Below, piece after piece: positions 14,697 to 22,158 of a stretch of 22,158 nt of DNA (the stretch's first letter is position 1; every line of letters begins with the position of its first letter). This DNA comes from Sulfuritalea sp. (GTDB taxonomy: Bacteria > Pseudomonadota > Gammaproteobacteria > Burkholderiales > Rhodocyclaceae): contig JAIPCS010000026.1 of assembly GCA_021738105.1 (NCBI GenBank), forward strand, positions 1 to 22,158, in the 5' to 3' direction. The notes under the pieces are model-generated. The model saw only the letters and a program-made list of their open reading frames with translations. It searched no databases and was not told where the DNA came from. The position numbers were made by a program, and so were the translations under genes.

Positions 14697-17054
14697 TTAC
14701 TTGTTTGCCATCGTCCATACCCCGTCCCATTCTTTTGGCGGTGGTGAGTTGCGATAGATCTCGCAGCGTTCAAGATATATCCTGGACGGATTGTCCTGCG
14801 GATTACCCTTCAGCACCTGGCGAAAGCAGCGTTCGGCGCCGACCCAGTCGAGCTGGCGATAAAGTAGCAGACCTTCGTTAAAGGCACCCAGAACGTCCTG
14901 CAGATGCGGAAAGCTGTCTTCGGTGTGATGGTCAAGCGCCTCATAGATTGCCGTCGGCATGCTTCGGCCGCGCACCCGAATCAGATCAATTTCTCGCGCG
15001 ATCGAGTGGTCCTTGATGGCGGCGTAGGTTGCGTCGCAAACCAGGATCGAGGTGCCATAGAATTTGTTGGCACTTTCCAGGCGTTCGGCGAGGTTGACCC
15101 GGTCGCCAATCACGGTGTACTCCATGCGTTTCAGCGATCCAATATTTCCCGCCACCACATTGCCCGTGCTGATACCGACGCCGATCCGTATCACCTCGCC
15201 ACCGCGCGCGGCGCGGCGCTGATTGAGCTGGTGCAGGGCCGTCATCATCCGGTTGCCGACCAGAACGGCATTGCTGGCGTCGTCGTCACTTTGCATTACC
15301 GAGCCGAAGACGGCCATGATCATGTCGCCGATGTATTTGTCGAGCACACCGTTGTGGGCAAAAACGATGTCCACCATGTCGGTGAAGTATTCGTTGAGCA
15401 ATGCCACCGTATCCTTGGCGCCGAGGCGTTCGGAAATCGAGGTAAAGCCGCGAATGTCCGAAAACAACACACTGACGTCGCGCCCGGTGCCACCAAGAAC
15501 CGCCTCGCCGCTTTCGAGCAGCTGGTCTACCACGGTTTTGCTCATGTAGCGCGACATGGTGTTGCGCAGCCGCTTTTCGCGGGTAATGTCTTCCATCATC
15601 AACATGAAGCCGATGGGTTCGTTGCGGGTACTGGTCAGCGGCACCGTGGTGAGATTCACCGAGACAGCCTCAGTCCCTTCGACAAACAGATCGGTATCGA
15701 CCGTGGTGTCGGTATTGCCCGAGGCGCGCACTTTTTCCAGACTGTTGGCGACCCAGTTGTTGCGACCGATAAACCGGGTATCCAGTTTGTGCCCCAGTAA
15801 ATCCGCATCTTCGCGGCGCAGGATGCGTCGCGCCGATTCGTTTACCTTGCGTATTGTGCCGTTGACATCAAGCGTCAACACGGCGTTGTTCATGCTGTGC
15901 AGGATGGCTTCATTGTAGTTGCGTTCTTCCGTGACATCCTGAAAAAGCTGCGCATTTTCGATTGCGACGGCGGCCTGGGCCGAGAATGCGCGCAGGCGTC
16001 TTTCATCGGCGCTGCCGAACTCGCCTCCCTTGCGATTGAGAATCTGCATGACGCCAAGCTTGTGTTCGCCGTGGGCGACGATGGGCATGCAAAGAATGCT
16101 GTGGGTCCGGTAGCCTGTCTGGCGATCGAACTCCGGATTGAAGCGCGGGTCGTTGTAGGCGTCCGCGATGTTGATGACGGCGCCACTGCTGAAACATTCT
16201 CCGGCAATGCCGGCATTCGCCGGAAAACGAATCCCGGCGCCGGCAATGCCGCCGGCCACACGGGAAACCAGCTCGTCGGTTTTCGGGTCGTATAAAAACA
16301 GGCTGCCGCGGTCCGCGTCGAGCATGGTGGTGGCCGCCGACATGATCTTCGTCAATAGCGGGTCGAGATGGATTTCCGAAACGATGGAAATGCTGACTTC
16401 CAGCAGCATCGCCTCCTCGCGTTGCTGACGTTCCACTTTCTCGAACAGGCGCGCGTTTTCGAGCGCGGCCGAGGCCTGCAGCGACAAACCTTCCAGTAGC
16501 CGCTGATCTTCGCTGTCGAATTCTCCTGCAAGTTTGTTCAGGACCTGAGTGACACCAATGACATCGCGATTCTTGTTGCGGATCGGAACGCAAAGAATGT
16601 TGCGCGTCCTGAAACCCGTGCGCCGGTCAACTTCCTGGTTGAATCGCGGATCGGCGTAGGCGTTGGTAATGATCTCCGCCTGGCCGCTGGTGAATATCGA
16701 ACCGGCGACGCCCAGGTGACTCGGAAAGCGGATTTCGCCTATCGCGTCTCCCTGCACGACTCGTGAGAACAGCTCATTGGTCTCCGGGTCAAACAGGAAC
16801 AGCGAACTGCGCTCGGCATTCAAAGCCTCGGTGACGACCTCCATCAATCGCGGAAACAAGACATCCAGTGACAGACTGTCGGAGACGCGATTGGCGATGT
16901 CCGCCAGGGCCGAAGTACGGCGCAATAGTTCGGAAATACGGAAGAACAGCTGAGCCTTGCCTGACTCGTCAAGCCCTTGCAATAACCGCTCGATGTCCTC
17001 TTGATGCAGGCGGTGTTCGAGGATCTCGCGGATGGTTTCGAAGCCGATTTGCAT
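14697..17054 (-). CDS. GAF-GAF-PAS class III adenylyl cyclase
   Basis: Soluble sensor cyclase of 785 residues, predicted to make cAMP. GAF-A spans about 63-195, GAF-B about 230-365, PAS about 378-495, and the cyclase domain about 525-700. Metal-binding Asp are D533 (LFSDIRGFTS) and D577 (KYIGDMIMAVFG), 44 residues apart as in the family. K573 and T647 (EYTVIGD) are at the purine-selecting positions and favour ATP over GTP. Catalytic N654 and R658 (VNLAERLE) are present. The C-terminus has a TPR-like helical pair ending in IYLERCE. Both GAF domains carry a near-complete NKFDE motif (N173...D183-Q184; N340-R341...D350-E351). An ATG at 17054 is used; a TTG two codons earlier is possible. No Shine-Dalgarno sequence is clear. 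A minus-strand TACAAT at 17101-17096 could be its -10 box. Confidence 0.93.
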   Translation of the reverse strand: MQIGFETIREILEHRLHQEDIERLLQGLDESGKAQLFFRISELLRRTSALADIANRVSDSLSLDVLFPRLMEVVTEALNAERSSLFLFDPETNELFSRVVQGDAIGEIRFPSHLGVAGSIFTSGQAEIITNAYADPRFNQEVDRRTGFRTRNILCVPIRNKNRDVIGVTQVLNKLAGEFDSEDQRLLEGLSLQASAALENARLFEKVERQQREEAMLLEVSISIVSEIHLDPLLTKIMSAATTMLDADRGSLFLYDPKTDELVSRVAGGIAGAGIRFPANAGIAGECFSSGAVINIADAYNDPRFNPEFDRQTGYRTHSILCMPIVAHGEHKLGVMQILNRKGGEFGSADERRLRAFSAQAAVAIENAQLFQDVTEERNYNEAILHSMNNAVLTLDVNGTIRKVNESARRILRREDADLLGHKLDTRFIGRNNWVANSLEKVRASGNTDTTVDTDLFVEGTEAVSVNLTTVPLTSTRNEPIGFMLMMEDITREKRLRNTMSRYMSKTVVDQLLESGEAVLGGTGRDVSVLFSDIRGFTSISERLGAKDTVALLNEYFTDMVDIVFAHNGVLDKYIGDMIMAVFGSVMQSDDDASNAVLVGNRMMTALHQLNQRRAARGGEVIRIGVGISTGNVVAGNIGSLKRMEYTVIGDRVNLAERLESANKFYGTSILVCDATYAAIKDHSIAREIDLIRVRGRSMPTAIYEALDHHTEDSFPHLQDVLGAFNEGLLLYRQLDWVGAERCFRQVLKGNPQDNPSRIYLERCEIYRNSPPPKEWDGVWTMANK

Positions 17055-17169
17055 GCGCAATGTAAGCAGAAGGCCATATGGCAGAGGTGGCTTCTATTGT
17101 AACCAGATTCAGTATGCGCCTATTGGCGGAAATGCGCAGCCCGCTTGAGCTATCGGGCGACTGGGATTA

Positions 17170-17739
17170 TCAACTCAGTGCGGCGTGACGGTGGCAGTTG
17201 AGCAGATGATCATTGACCATGCCGGTCGCTTGCATGTGGGCATACATGACGGTTGGGCCGATGAATCGAAATCCGCGTTGCTTGAGTTCTTTTGACATCG
17301 CTTCGGCGGCGGGTGTAATGGCGGGTACCTCCGCCATTGATCGCCACCGGTTGATTCGTGGTTTGCCATCGACAAACTGCCAAAGCAGCTGATCCAGCGT
17401 CCCGCCTTGCTCGTAGAGCGCGAGAGTGGCCTTGGCATTGGCAATGCTGGCGGCAATTTTCAGCCGGTTCCTGATGATGCCGGCATCGTTGAGAAGTCGT
17501 GCTGCGTCTTTTTCATCGTAGCGGGAGATTTTCTCGGGATCGAAACCATCGAATGCGCGCCGATAGTTTTCGCGCTTCCTGAGAACCGTGATCCACGACA
17601 AACCCGCTTGTGCGCCCTCCAGAATCAGAAATTCGAACAGAGTGCATTCGTCATGGCAGGGCACGCCCCATTCGGTGTCGTGATAGGCCGTGTACAAGGG
17701 GTCGCTACCGCACCACGGACATCTGGCGAGATCGGCCAT
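17170..17739 (-). CDS. tag: DNA-3-methyladenine glycosylase I
   Basis: Base-excision repair enzyme that removes 3-methyladenine from alkylated DNA. 189 residues, matching E. coli Tag (187) along its length. The zinc-snap ligands are all present: C7, H20 (AYHDTEWGVP), H178 and C182 (NDHLLNC). The active-site region LEGAQAGLSWITVLRKRENYR contains E41, the equivalent of E. coli E38. The product carries out constitutive repair in E. coli; here its long upstream region holds competing inverted repeats that could influence expression. It sits between the Pat-like gene and the cyclase in the same orientation, with no obvious functional link to them. No clear Shine-Dalgarno sequence precedes the ATG. 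Confidence 0.96.
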   Translation of the reverse strand: MADLARCPWCGSDPLYTAYHDTEWGVPCHDECTLFEFLILEGAQAGLSWITVLRKRENYRRAFDGFDPEKISRYDEKDAARLLNDAGIIRNRLKIAASIANAKATLALYEQGGTLDQLLWQFVDGKPRINRWRSMAEVPAITPAAEAMSKELKQRGFRFIGPTVMYAHMQATGMVNDHLLNCHRHAALS

Positions 17740-17749
17740 TGATCTAAGA

Positions 17750-17806
17750 CGGCCAAGCCGGAACCAAGCAGGGGAAGCTTCGATGAAGTTTTTTGCTGCT
17801 TGGCCG
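17750..17806 (-). repeat. Competing inverted repeats in the tag leader
   Basis: In the transcribed (minus) sense a single segment, CGGCCAAGCAG (17806-17796), can pair in two exclusive ways: its CCAAGCAG with CTGCTTGG at 17771-17764 (8 bp), or its CGGCCAAGC with GCTTGGCCG at 17758-17750 (9 bp). The second stem would close 10 bases before the tag start codon. A GAAGCTTC palindrome (17774-17781) lies inside the loop. Confidence 0.45.
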
Positions 17807-17837
17807 GAAGGGCGAATTGAAGGTCCCCCACTCCCAT

Positions 17838-17855
17838 CCCCGCCCCAGGGCGGGG
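17838..17855. repeat. GC-rich hairpin between Pat-like gene and tag
   Basis: CCCCGCC (17838-17844) and GGCGGGG (17849-17855) form a perfect 7-bp stem with loop CCAG. No T-run follows on either strand, so it is not a standard intrinsic terminator. The surrounding C-rich tract resembles dispersed intergenic repeats of GC-rich proteobacteria. Confidence 0.45.
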
Positions 17856-17920
17856 CTAAAAGTAAGCTCGCTTTGCTCGAAATTCTTCGCGGGATTCGTC
17901 ATGACCTGGCCGCTTGGTGA

Positions 17921-20611
17921 CTAATTCAGTACCATCACGCCGCGCTTGAGGCCGTGGTCTTCGGGATGGGCGGAAAGGACAAAGCCCAGGCTGGCGACGA
18001 AAGCCAGCATGCGGCCATTCTCGGACAGGAAATCGCCATGCATGTAACGCAAACCACTATTGCGCGCCGTGTCGATCAGCAGTCCCATCAGGCGGCGTGC
18101 GAGCCCCTTGCCCTGCCAGTCGTCGGCAACGACGATGGCGAATTCGCAGGACTCTCCGTCGGGACTGGTGGCGTAACGTACAACGCCGACTTCTTTTTCC
18201 ACTCCTTCGCTATCGATCGTTGCGACGAAGGCCATTTCACGGTCGTAGTCAATTTGAGTCAGCCGTATCAATTGGGAGGGTGAAACTTCGCGGATGGTGT
18301 TCATGAAACGCATGTAGCGCGACTCGGGCGACAGTTCCTTGACGAATTCCTGTTCCATGCGGAAGTCTTCGGGTTTGATCGGACGAATGGTAACCACGTT
18401 GCCATCCTTGGCCTTGTAACTGGTCTGCAGGTGCGACGGGTAGGGATGGATCGCCATGTGGTCATAGCGGCCTGCGGTAATCGGCAGGTTTTCAATGGTG
18501 ATGCGTGCGTCGACGGCGACTGCACCGTTTTCATCAACAATCAGCGGATTGATATCCATTTCGCTGATCCACGGCAGTTCGCAGACCATGGCCGAAACCC
18601 GCAGCAGAACGGTTTCGATGGCCGCCATGTTGACTGGCGGCATGTTGCGGAACTCGCCAAGGCGTGCCGTGGTTCGCGTGGACGCCAGCATGTCGGCGAT
18701 CAGGATCGAGTTCAATGGCGGAAGCGCCACGGCGCGATCGCTATTGTATGCCTCGACATTGGTGCCACCCGGACCCAGAACGATAGTTGGACCGAAAATC
18801 TTGTCGCGCACCATGCCGACCATCAGTTCGCGGCCGTTGGCTTTCTGGATCATTGGTTCGATAGCAATACCGTTGATGTGTGCGTCGGGACGATTCCTTT
18901 TAACCTCGGCCATGATTTCCAGCCAGGTATCGCGGACGGCGGCGAGGCTGTTCAGATTCAGTCGCACACCTCCTGAGTCGCTCTTGTGCGTGATCTGGGC
19001 CGAATCGATCTTCATCACCACCGGCAGTCCGAGTTCTTCGGCGAGCACCATGGCCTCGGATGCCGATCGGGCGACCATGGTTTGAGCAATCGGAATCCGG
19101 AATGATGCCAGCAAGGCCTTCGATTCCATTTCGCTGAGTACCTTGCGTCCTTCCATCAGCGCAGTTTCGATGACCAGACGCGCCGATTCGAGGCGTGGCG
19201 GGGCTTGTTCCGAAATTGAGGGTGGCGTCTGCATCAGCAATTGCCGATTGCGATAGTAGTTGGAGACGTGCGAGAACAGATCAACCGCAGGCTCCGGCGT
19301 GCGGAACGTCGGAATGGCCGCACCCCGGAACAGTTTGCGCGCTTCACTCACTTGTTCCTCGCCCATCCAGCAGGTCACCAGAGGCTTGTCGCTGCGTCGC
19401 GCAATCTCGATCACCGTGCGCGCGGCCTGGGTCGGGTCGGTCATTGCCTGCGGTGTCAGGATCGCCATCACGCCATCAATGCCATCATCTTCGATACAGG
19501 CCTGAAGTGCCTGACCATAGCGCGTGGGATCGGCGTCGCCAAGAATATCGATCGGGTTGGATTTGGACCAGGTGGCGGGGAGACACTCATTGAGACGAGC
19601 GATGGTGGCAGGAGAAAGTTGCGCCAGCGGGATATCAATGTCAGCAGCATGATCGGCCGCCATGACGCCTGGGCCGCCACCGTTGGTAATGATTGCCAGC
19701 CGTTTGCCACGCGGCCGGAAGTGGGAAAACAGCGCCGATGCCGCCGCATACATCTGCCCGACATTGGCCAGACGTACCACGCCGGCCCGTCGCAGCGCTG
19801 CGTCAAACACATCGTCGGCCCCGACCAGTGCGCCGGTATGCGAGCGCACGGCCTTTTCGCCGGCAGGATGCTTGCCCACCTTGATCAGCAACACCGGCTT
19901 GCAGCGCGCAGCTGCGCGCAGGGCGCTCATGAAGCGGCGGGCGTTCTTGATGCCTTCGATGTAAAGGAAAATGTTTTCAGTACGCGGGTCTGAAACCATG
20001 TAATCAAGCACTTCGCCAAAGTCGATATCGCCCTCTGCGCCCAGCGAGACGACGTTGGAGAACCCGACCTTGTTCGGTAACGCCCAATCGAGAATTGCTG
20101 TGCACAGGGCGCCCGATTGAGAAATCAGGCCTATGGTTCCGGCATGAGCAAAGCCATGGCCGAAGGTCAGGTTGATCTGGCTGCCCGGTCGCATGATGCC
20201 CAGGCAGTTGGGGCCGAGCAGGCGCATGCCATGGCGGCGGGCGTTTTCCAGCGCATTGCGTTCCAGTGTTTTGCCGCGTCCTCCCACCTCGGAGAATCCT
20301 CCGGAAATGATGATGGCGTTTCGACAACCAGCGCGGCCGCAGGCATCGACGAGTTCGGGAACATTGTCTGCCTGGGTGCAGATCACTGCAATATCGAGTC
20401 GTTGCGGAATCGTATCTACCGATGGGTAGGTTTTCTGTCCAAATACCGTTTCATGCCTCGGATTGACAAAGAACAGCTTGCCCTTGTAGCCCGAGTCGAG
20501 CATGTTGCGAACCAGAGTGGAGCCGATCGAATTGGGTGTTTCCGAAGCCCCGACGATGGCAATCGATTCGGGTTCAAAAAGCGTGTGTAAATAATGTTGT
20601 TCGTTATGCAT
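17921..20611 (-). CDS. Pat-like fusion: NDP-forming acyl-CoA synthetase domains plus GNAT acetyltransferase
   Basis: 896 residues, cytoplasmic. A CoA-binding Rossmann domain (about 10-140, SIAIVGASETPNSIG) and succinyl-CoA-ligase-like domains come first. An ATP-grasp domain (about 480-690, PVVMKIDSAQITHKSDSGGV) and a C-terminal GNAT domain (about 725-896, EFAIVVADDWQGKGLARRLM) follow. This is the layout of E. coli PatZ/Salmonella Pat, which acetylate lysines on AMP-forming acetyl-CoA synthetase and other proteins. Unlike PatZ, where I recall Asn in the matching place, this protein keeps H258 in VRSHTGALVG, the His that is phosphorylated in true NDP-forming synthetases, so both activities may survive. 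The ATG at 20611 has GGAG 7 bases upstream; a TTG seven codons earlier lacks this. It is flanked on both sides by genes for adenylyl cyclases (tag intervenes on one side). Confidence 0.9.
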   Translation of the reverse strand: MHNEQHYLHTLFEPESIAIVGASETPNSIGSTLVRNMLDSGYKGKLFFVNPRHETVFGQKTYPSVDTIPQRLDIAVICTQADNVPELVDACGRAGCRNAIIISGGFSEVGGRGKTLERNALENARRHGMRLLGPNCLGIMRPGSQINLTFGHGFAHAGTIGLISQSGALCTAILDWALPNKVGFSNVVSLGAEGDIDFGEVLDYMVSDPRTENIFLYIEGIKNARRFMSALRAAARCKPVLLIKVGKHPAGEKAVRSHTGALVGADDVFDAALRRAGVVRLANVGQMYAAASALFSHFRPRGKRLAIITNGGGPGVMAADHAADIDIPLAQLSPATIARLNECLPATWSKSNPIDILGDADPTRYGQALQACIEDDGIDGVMAILTPQAMTDPTQAARTVIEIARRSDKPLVTCWMGEEQVSEARKLFRGAAIPTFRTPEPAVDLFSHVSNYYRNRQLLMQTPPSISEQAPPRLESARLVIETALMEGRKVLSEMESKALLASFRIPIAQTMVARSASEAMVLAEELGLPVVMKIDSAQITHKSDSGGVRLNLNSLAAVRDTWLEIMAEVKRNRPDAHINGIAIEPMIQKANGRELMVGMVRDKIFGPTIVLGPGGTNVEAYNSDRAVALPPLNSILIADMLASTRTTARLGEFRNMPPVNMAAIETVLLRVSAMVCELPWISEMDINPLIVDENGAVAVDARITIENLPITAGRYDHMAIHPYPSHLQTSYKAKDGNVVTIRPIKPEDFRMEQEFVKELSPESRYMRFMNTIREVSPSQLIRLTQIDYDREMAFVATIDSEGVEKEVGVVRYATSPDGESCEFAIVVADDWQGKGLARRLMGLLIDTARNSGLRYMHGDFLSENGRMLAFVASLGFVLSAHPEDHGLKRGVMVLN

Positions 20612-20652
20612 GGTGACGCTCCGCAGCGTCAATGGAAAGTTCCGTTAAAAAT

Positions 20653-20679
20653 GGTGCAATGCAATAAAAGCATAGCACC
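20653..20679 (-). terminator. Stem-loop after the cyclase-hemerythrin gene, possible terminator or operator
   Basis: In the transcribed sense GGTGCTATGC (20679-20670) and GCATTGCACC (20662-20653) pair in 9 of 10 positions around a 7-base loop and are followed by ATTTTT. It fits a weak intrinsic terminator for the upstream cyclase gene. Because it also lies about 40 bases before the Pat-like start codon it might be an operator instead. Confidence 0.42.
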
Positions 20680-20708
20680 TTCCGTGCACTTGTGCCGGTT
20701 CGGGTGAC

Positions 20709-22049
20709 TTAGAGCGGTGCTGGGTCGCTGCGCCGGCCAGATCGATAATGACCATAGTGGCGGTCGGCACTGAGTATGTGGTTGATTAACCAGCCAGTCA
20801 GGAATCGCTTGATGCGAAAGGCCAGATAGATGCGATTGTCTTCTCCGAGATCGATCTCGCGTCGCAACTCATCGAAATACTCAAAAAAGCGCTGGTGTTG
20901 TCGAATGTGCAAATCGCGAAACGGATATTCATCCTCCTGCATCAGGTCTTCCTCGATCCTGAAGCCGCGGGTAGCAGCCAGTTGAATCTGCTCCAGCAGC
21001 CGTGAGGTCAGATCGAAAGCACCTGAATTCACGGCCCTGGCAAGCACGTTCATTTCTGCCAGAAGTTTCTTGTTGGCTGCGTCTACCGCCGCTGGGCCGA
21101 AGGCATACTCTTCACTCCAAATGGTCGGCAGTTCTGCTCTCAGAGAGTCCAGGTCTTCGACCGGGCGCTCGCAGCGTTCGAGATATACACAGGCAGCGTC
21201 ATCGTCTGGCACAGTTTCAAGATAGGCTGTGAGTCGTTCGCGCGCGGTATGAATGTCGTCAATATGGTAATAGGCCAGTGCCTCTTCGAAGGTTTTCAGT
21301 GTGTCGGTTTTGGCATTTCTCAAAGAGGCTGGGTCGCTGTTAAAGACTTCATATACGGATTGAGTACCGCGTTTGCCGCGAACGTTAGTGCGGTCGAGAA
21401 AACGAATCGACCAGAGCTCCGGCTGTTCAAGGCAATACAGGGTGTACTCGCTGATCAGAATCGATACCTGGTAGTCCTTGGTCAGGCGCTCCAGACGCGC
21501 TGCCAGATTGACAGCGTCACCAATCACTGTTCCGTCCATGCGCGCGGCACCACCGATGGTGCCAAGAATGACGATACCGGTGTTGATGCCGATGCCGATC
21601 TTGATTGGGCGATAGCCTGCGCGCAATCTTCCGGCGTTGTAGTTTTCCAGCTTTTCGAGTATCGCCAGTGCGCAACGCAAGGCCGAATCCGGCGATTCAG
21701 GAAACAGAGCCATGATGCCGTCGCCGATGAACTTGTCGATAAAACCGCCATGCGCCGTAATGACCGGCTCCATATGAATCAGATAGGAATTGAGGAAATT
21801 GAAGTTTTCCTGAGGGCTCATCGACTCCGACAGCGCAGTGAAATTGCGGATATCGGCGAACAGAATGGTCATCTTGCGCTCGACCTGCTGCCCGATCACA
21901 ATCGTCCGGATGTCGTCTATGCCCATCAGGTGAAGAAACTCACGCGGCACAAAGCGGCTGTACGCTCGAATCGTTGCGTTCAGTCTTTCAAGCAAGACAT
22001 CTTTATCGTCTTGCTTGGCGCCAGCAATGCTGTTTGGGTCGGCGGGCAT
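20709..22049 (-). CDS. Adenylyl cyclase fused to a hemerythrin-like domain with a partly lost diiron site
   Basis: 446 residues, no membrane segment. The class III cyclase domain (about 55-235) has metal Asp D66 (ILFADIRNFT) and D110 (KFIGDGIMALF), purine-selecting K106 and T174 (DGTVIGD), and catalytic N181 and R185, so cAMP synthesis is predicted. A TPR-like helical pair (about 250-295) ending in VYLERCER matches the tail of the other cyclase nearby. Residues 311-435 follow the bacteriohemerythrin layout: W311, VDAAN at the first-helix IDxQH position, GFRIEEDLM at the HFxxEExxM position, YPFRDLHIRQHQRFF, and WLINHILSAD. Ligands E366, H381, H385, H424 and D429 are present at canonical spacing, but the first two His are N326 and G362. 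The domain may sense oxygen, redox state or iron in an altered way. The start codon has no clear Shine-Dalgarno sequence. Confidence 0.87.
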   Translation of the reverse strand: MPADPNSIAGAKQDDKDVLLERLNATIRAYSRFVPREFLHLMGIDDIRTIVIGQQVERKMTILFADIRNFTALSESMSPQENFNFLNSYLIHMEPVITAHGGFIDKFIGDGIMALFPESPDSALRCALAILEKLENYNAGRLRAGYRPIKIGIGINTGIVILGTIGGAARMDGTVIGDAVNLAARLERLTKDYQVSILISEYTLYCLEQPELWSIRFLDRTNVRGKRGTQSVYEVFNSDPASLRNAKTDTLKTFEEALAYYHIDDIHTARERLTAYLETVPDDDAACVYLERCERPVEDLDSLRAELPTIWSEEYAFGPAAVDAANKKLLAEMNVLARAVNSGAFDLTSRLLEQIQLAATRGFRIEEDLMQEDEYPFRDLHIRQHQRFFEYFDELRREIDLGEDNRIYLAFRIKRFLTGWLINHILSADRHYGHYRSGRRSDPAPL

Positions 22050-22056
22050 AGGATAG

Positions 22057-22075
22057 AAGTCACTTGCTGTGACTT
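22057..22075. promoter_or_regulatory. Palindrome between divergent genes
   Basis: AAGTCAC (22057-22063) and GTGACTT (22069-22075) form a perfect 7-bp dyad with a 5-base centre. It lies in the 47-base gap between the cyclase start (22049) and the divergent ATG at 22097, so one bound regulator could affect both. GACTTG is repeated directly at 22071 and 22078. Confidence 0.42.
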
Positions 22076-22096
22076 GCGACTTGGTTTAAGGGCAAA

Positions 22097-22158
22097 ATGA
22101 TAACCGACATGAATGGACATATTTCCGAAAAGGCGTCACTTTGGGTTCAACGCTTCCT
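22097..22158 (+). CDS. Partial start of a divergent gene (cut by window edge)
   Basis: An ATG at 22097 is preceded by AAGG at 5 bases, and the frame stays open for 20 codons to the edge. The visible residues include SEKASLWVQRF. A WVxRF segment of this kind precedes the SAM-binding motif in some betaproteobacterial methyltransferases, but that is only a weak impression and no function is assigned. Confidence 0.42.
   Translation, partial: MITDMNGHISEKASLWVQRF

Noticed and set aside
14904..15800. A 298-codon plus-strand frame inside the GAF-GAF-PAS cyclase
   Set aside because: Antisense to the cyclase and PAS domains, His/Asp/Val-rich shadow composition, no ribosome site.
17690..17920. A 76-codon plus-strand frame between tag and the Pat-like gene
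   Set aside because: It overlaps the tag start antisense, crosses a GC-rich hairpin and repeat-like tract, and has no recognisable protein pattern.

Overview
The window is GC-rich, coding-dense chromosomal DNA. Protein similarity (ClpB, Tag, a Pat-like acetyltransferase, multidomain kinases and cyclases with Cache/GAF/PAS sensors) suggests a Gram-negative betaproteobacterium, perhaps near the Rhodocyclales. That assignment is inferred from the look of the proteins; there is no rRNA or other marker gene here. I see no tRNA, rRNA, CRISPR array, transposase or phage gene. The longest gap without a gene is about 260 bases.

Layout. (1) 89-5871, minus strand: a two-gene signalling operon. A REC/HD-GYP response regulator (c-di-GMP phosphodiesterase type) overlaps by 3 bases a very large hybrid histidine kinase (Cache, HAMP, GAF, three PAS, HisKA, HATPase, REC, HPt). 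The kinase is cut between HisKA and HATPase by a single in-frame TGA at 1568-1570. (2) 6132-7616, plus: a small DUF1304-type membrane protein, a paired-hairpin REP-like element, and a catalase-fold (y4iL-like) haem protein. (3) 7739-10333, plus: clpB behind a good sigma-32 (heat-shock) promoter. (4) 10390-11000, plus: a toxin-antitoxin pair (AbrB/MazE-fold antitoxin and Doc/Fic toxin) with a palindromic operator. (5) 11007-11732, minus: a secreted heptad-repeat protein of unknown function. (6) 11867-13102, plus: an MFS transporter. (7) 13089-22049, minus: five co-directional genes, in transcription order a cyclase fused to a hemerythrin-like domain, a Pat-like acyl-CoA synthetase/GNAT protein, the DNA glycosylase tag, a GAF-GAF-PAS adenylyl cyclase, and an AMP-forming acyl-CoA ligase. 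(8) 22097-22158, plus: the probable start of a divergent gene cut by the window edge.

How the parts may work together. The left operon is a phosphorelay/c-di-GMP unit that may be disabled by the nonsense codon. The right block puts two predicted cAMP makers next to a protein-acetyltransferase homologue and an AMP-forming acyl-CoA ligase. In other bacteria such ligases are targets of Pat enzymes, and Pat is controlled by cAMP, so a cAMP-acetylation circuit is a reasonable hypothesis. The strongest single oddity is the cyclase at 20709-22049. Its C-terminus follows the hemerythrin ligand spacing, but both histidines of one iron site are replaced (N326, G362), while the three histidines of the other site and both bridging carboxylates remain.
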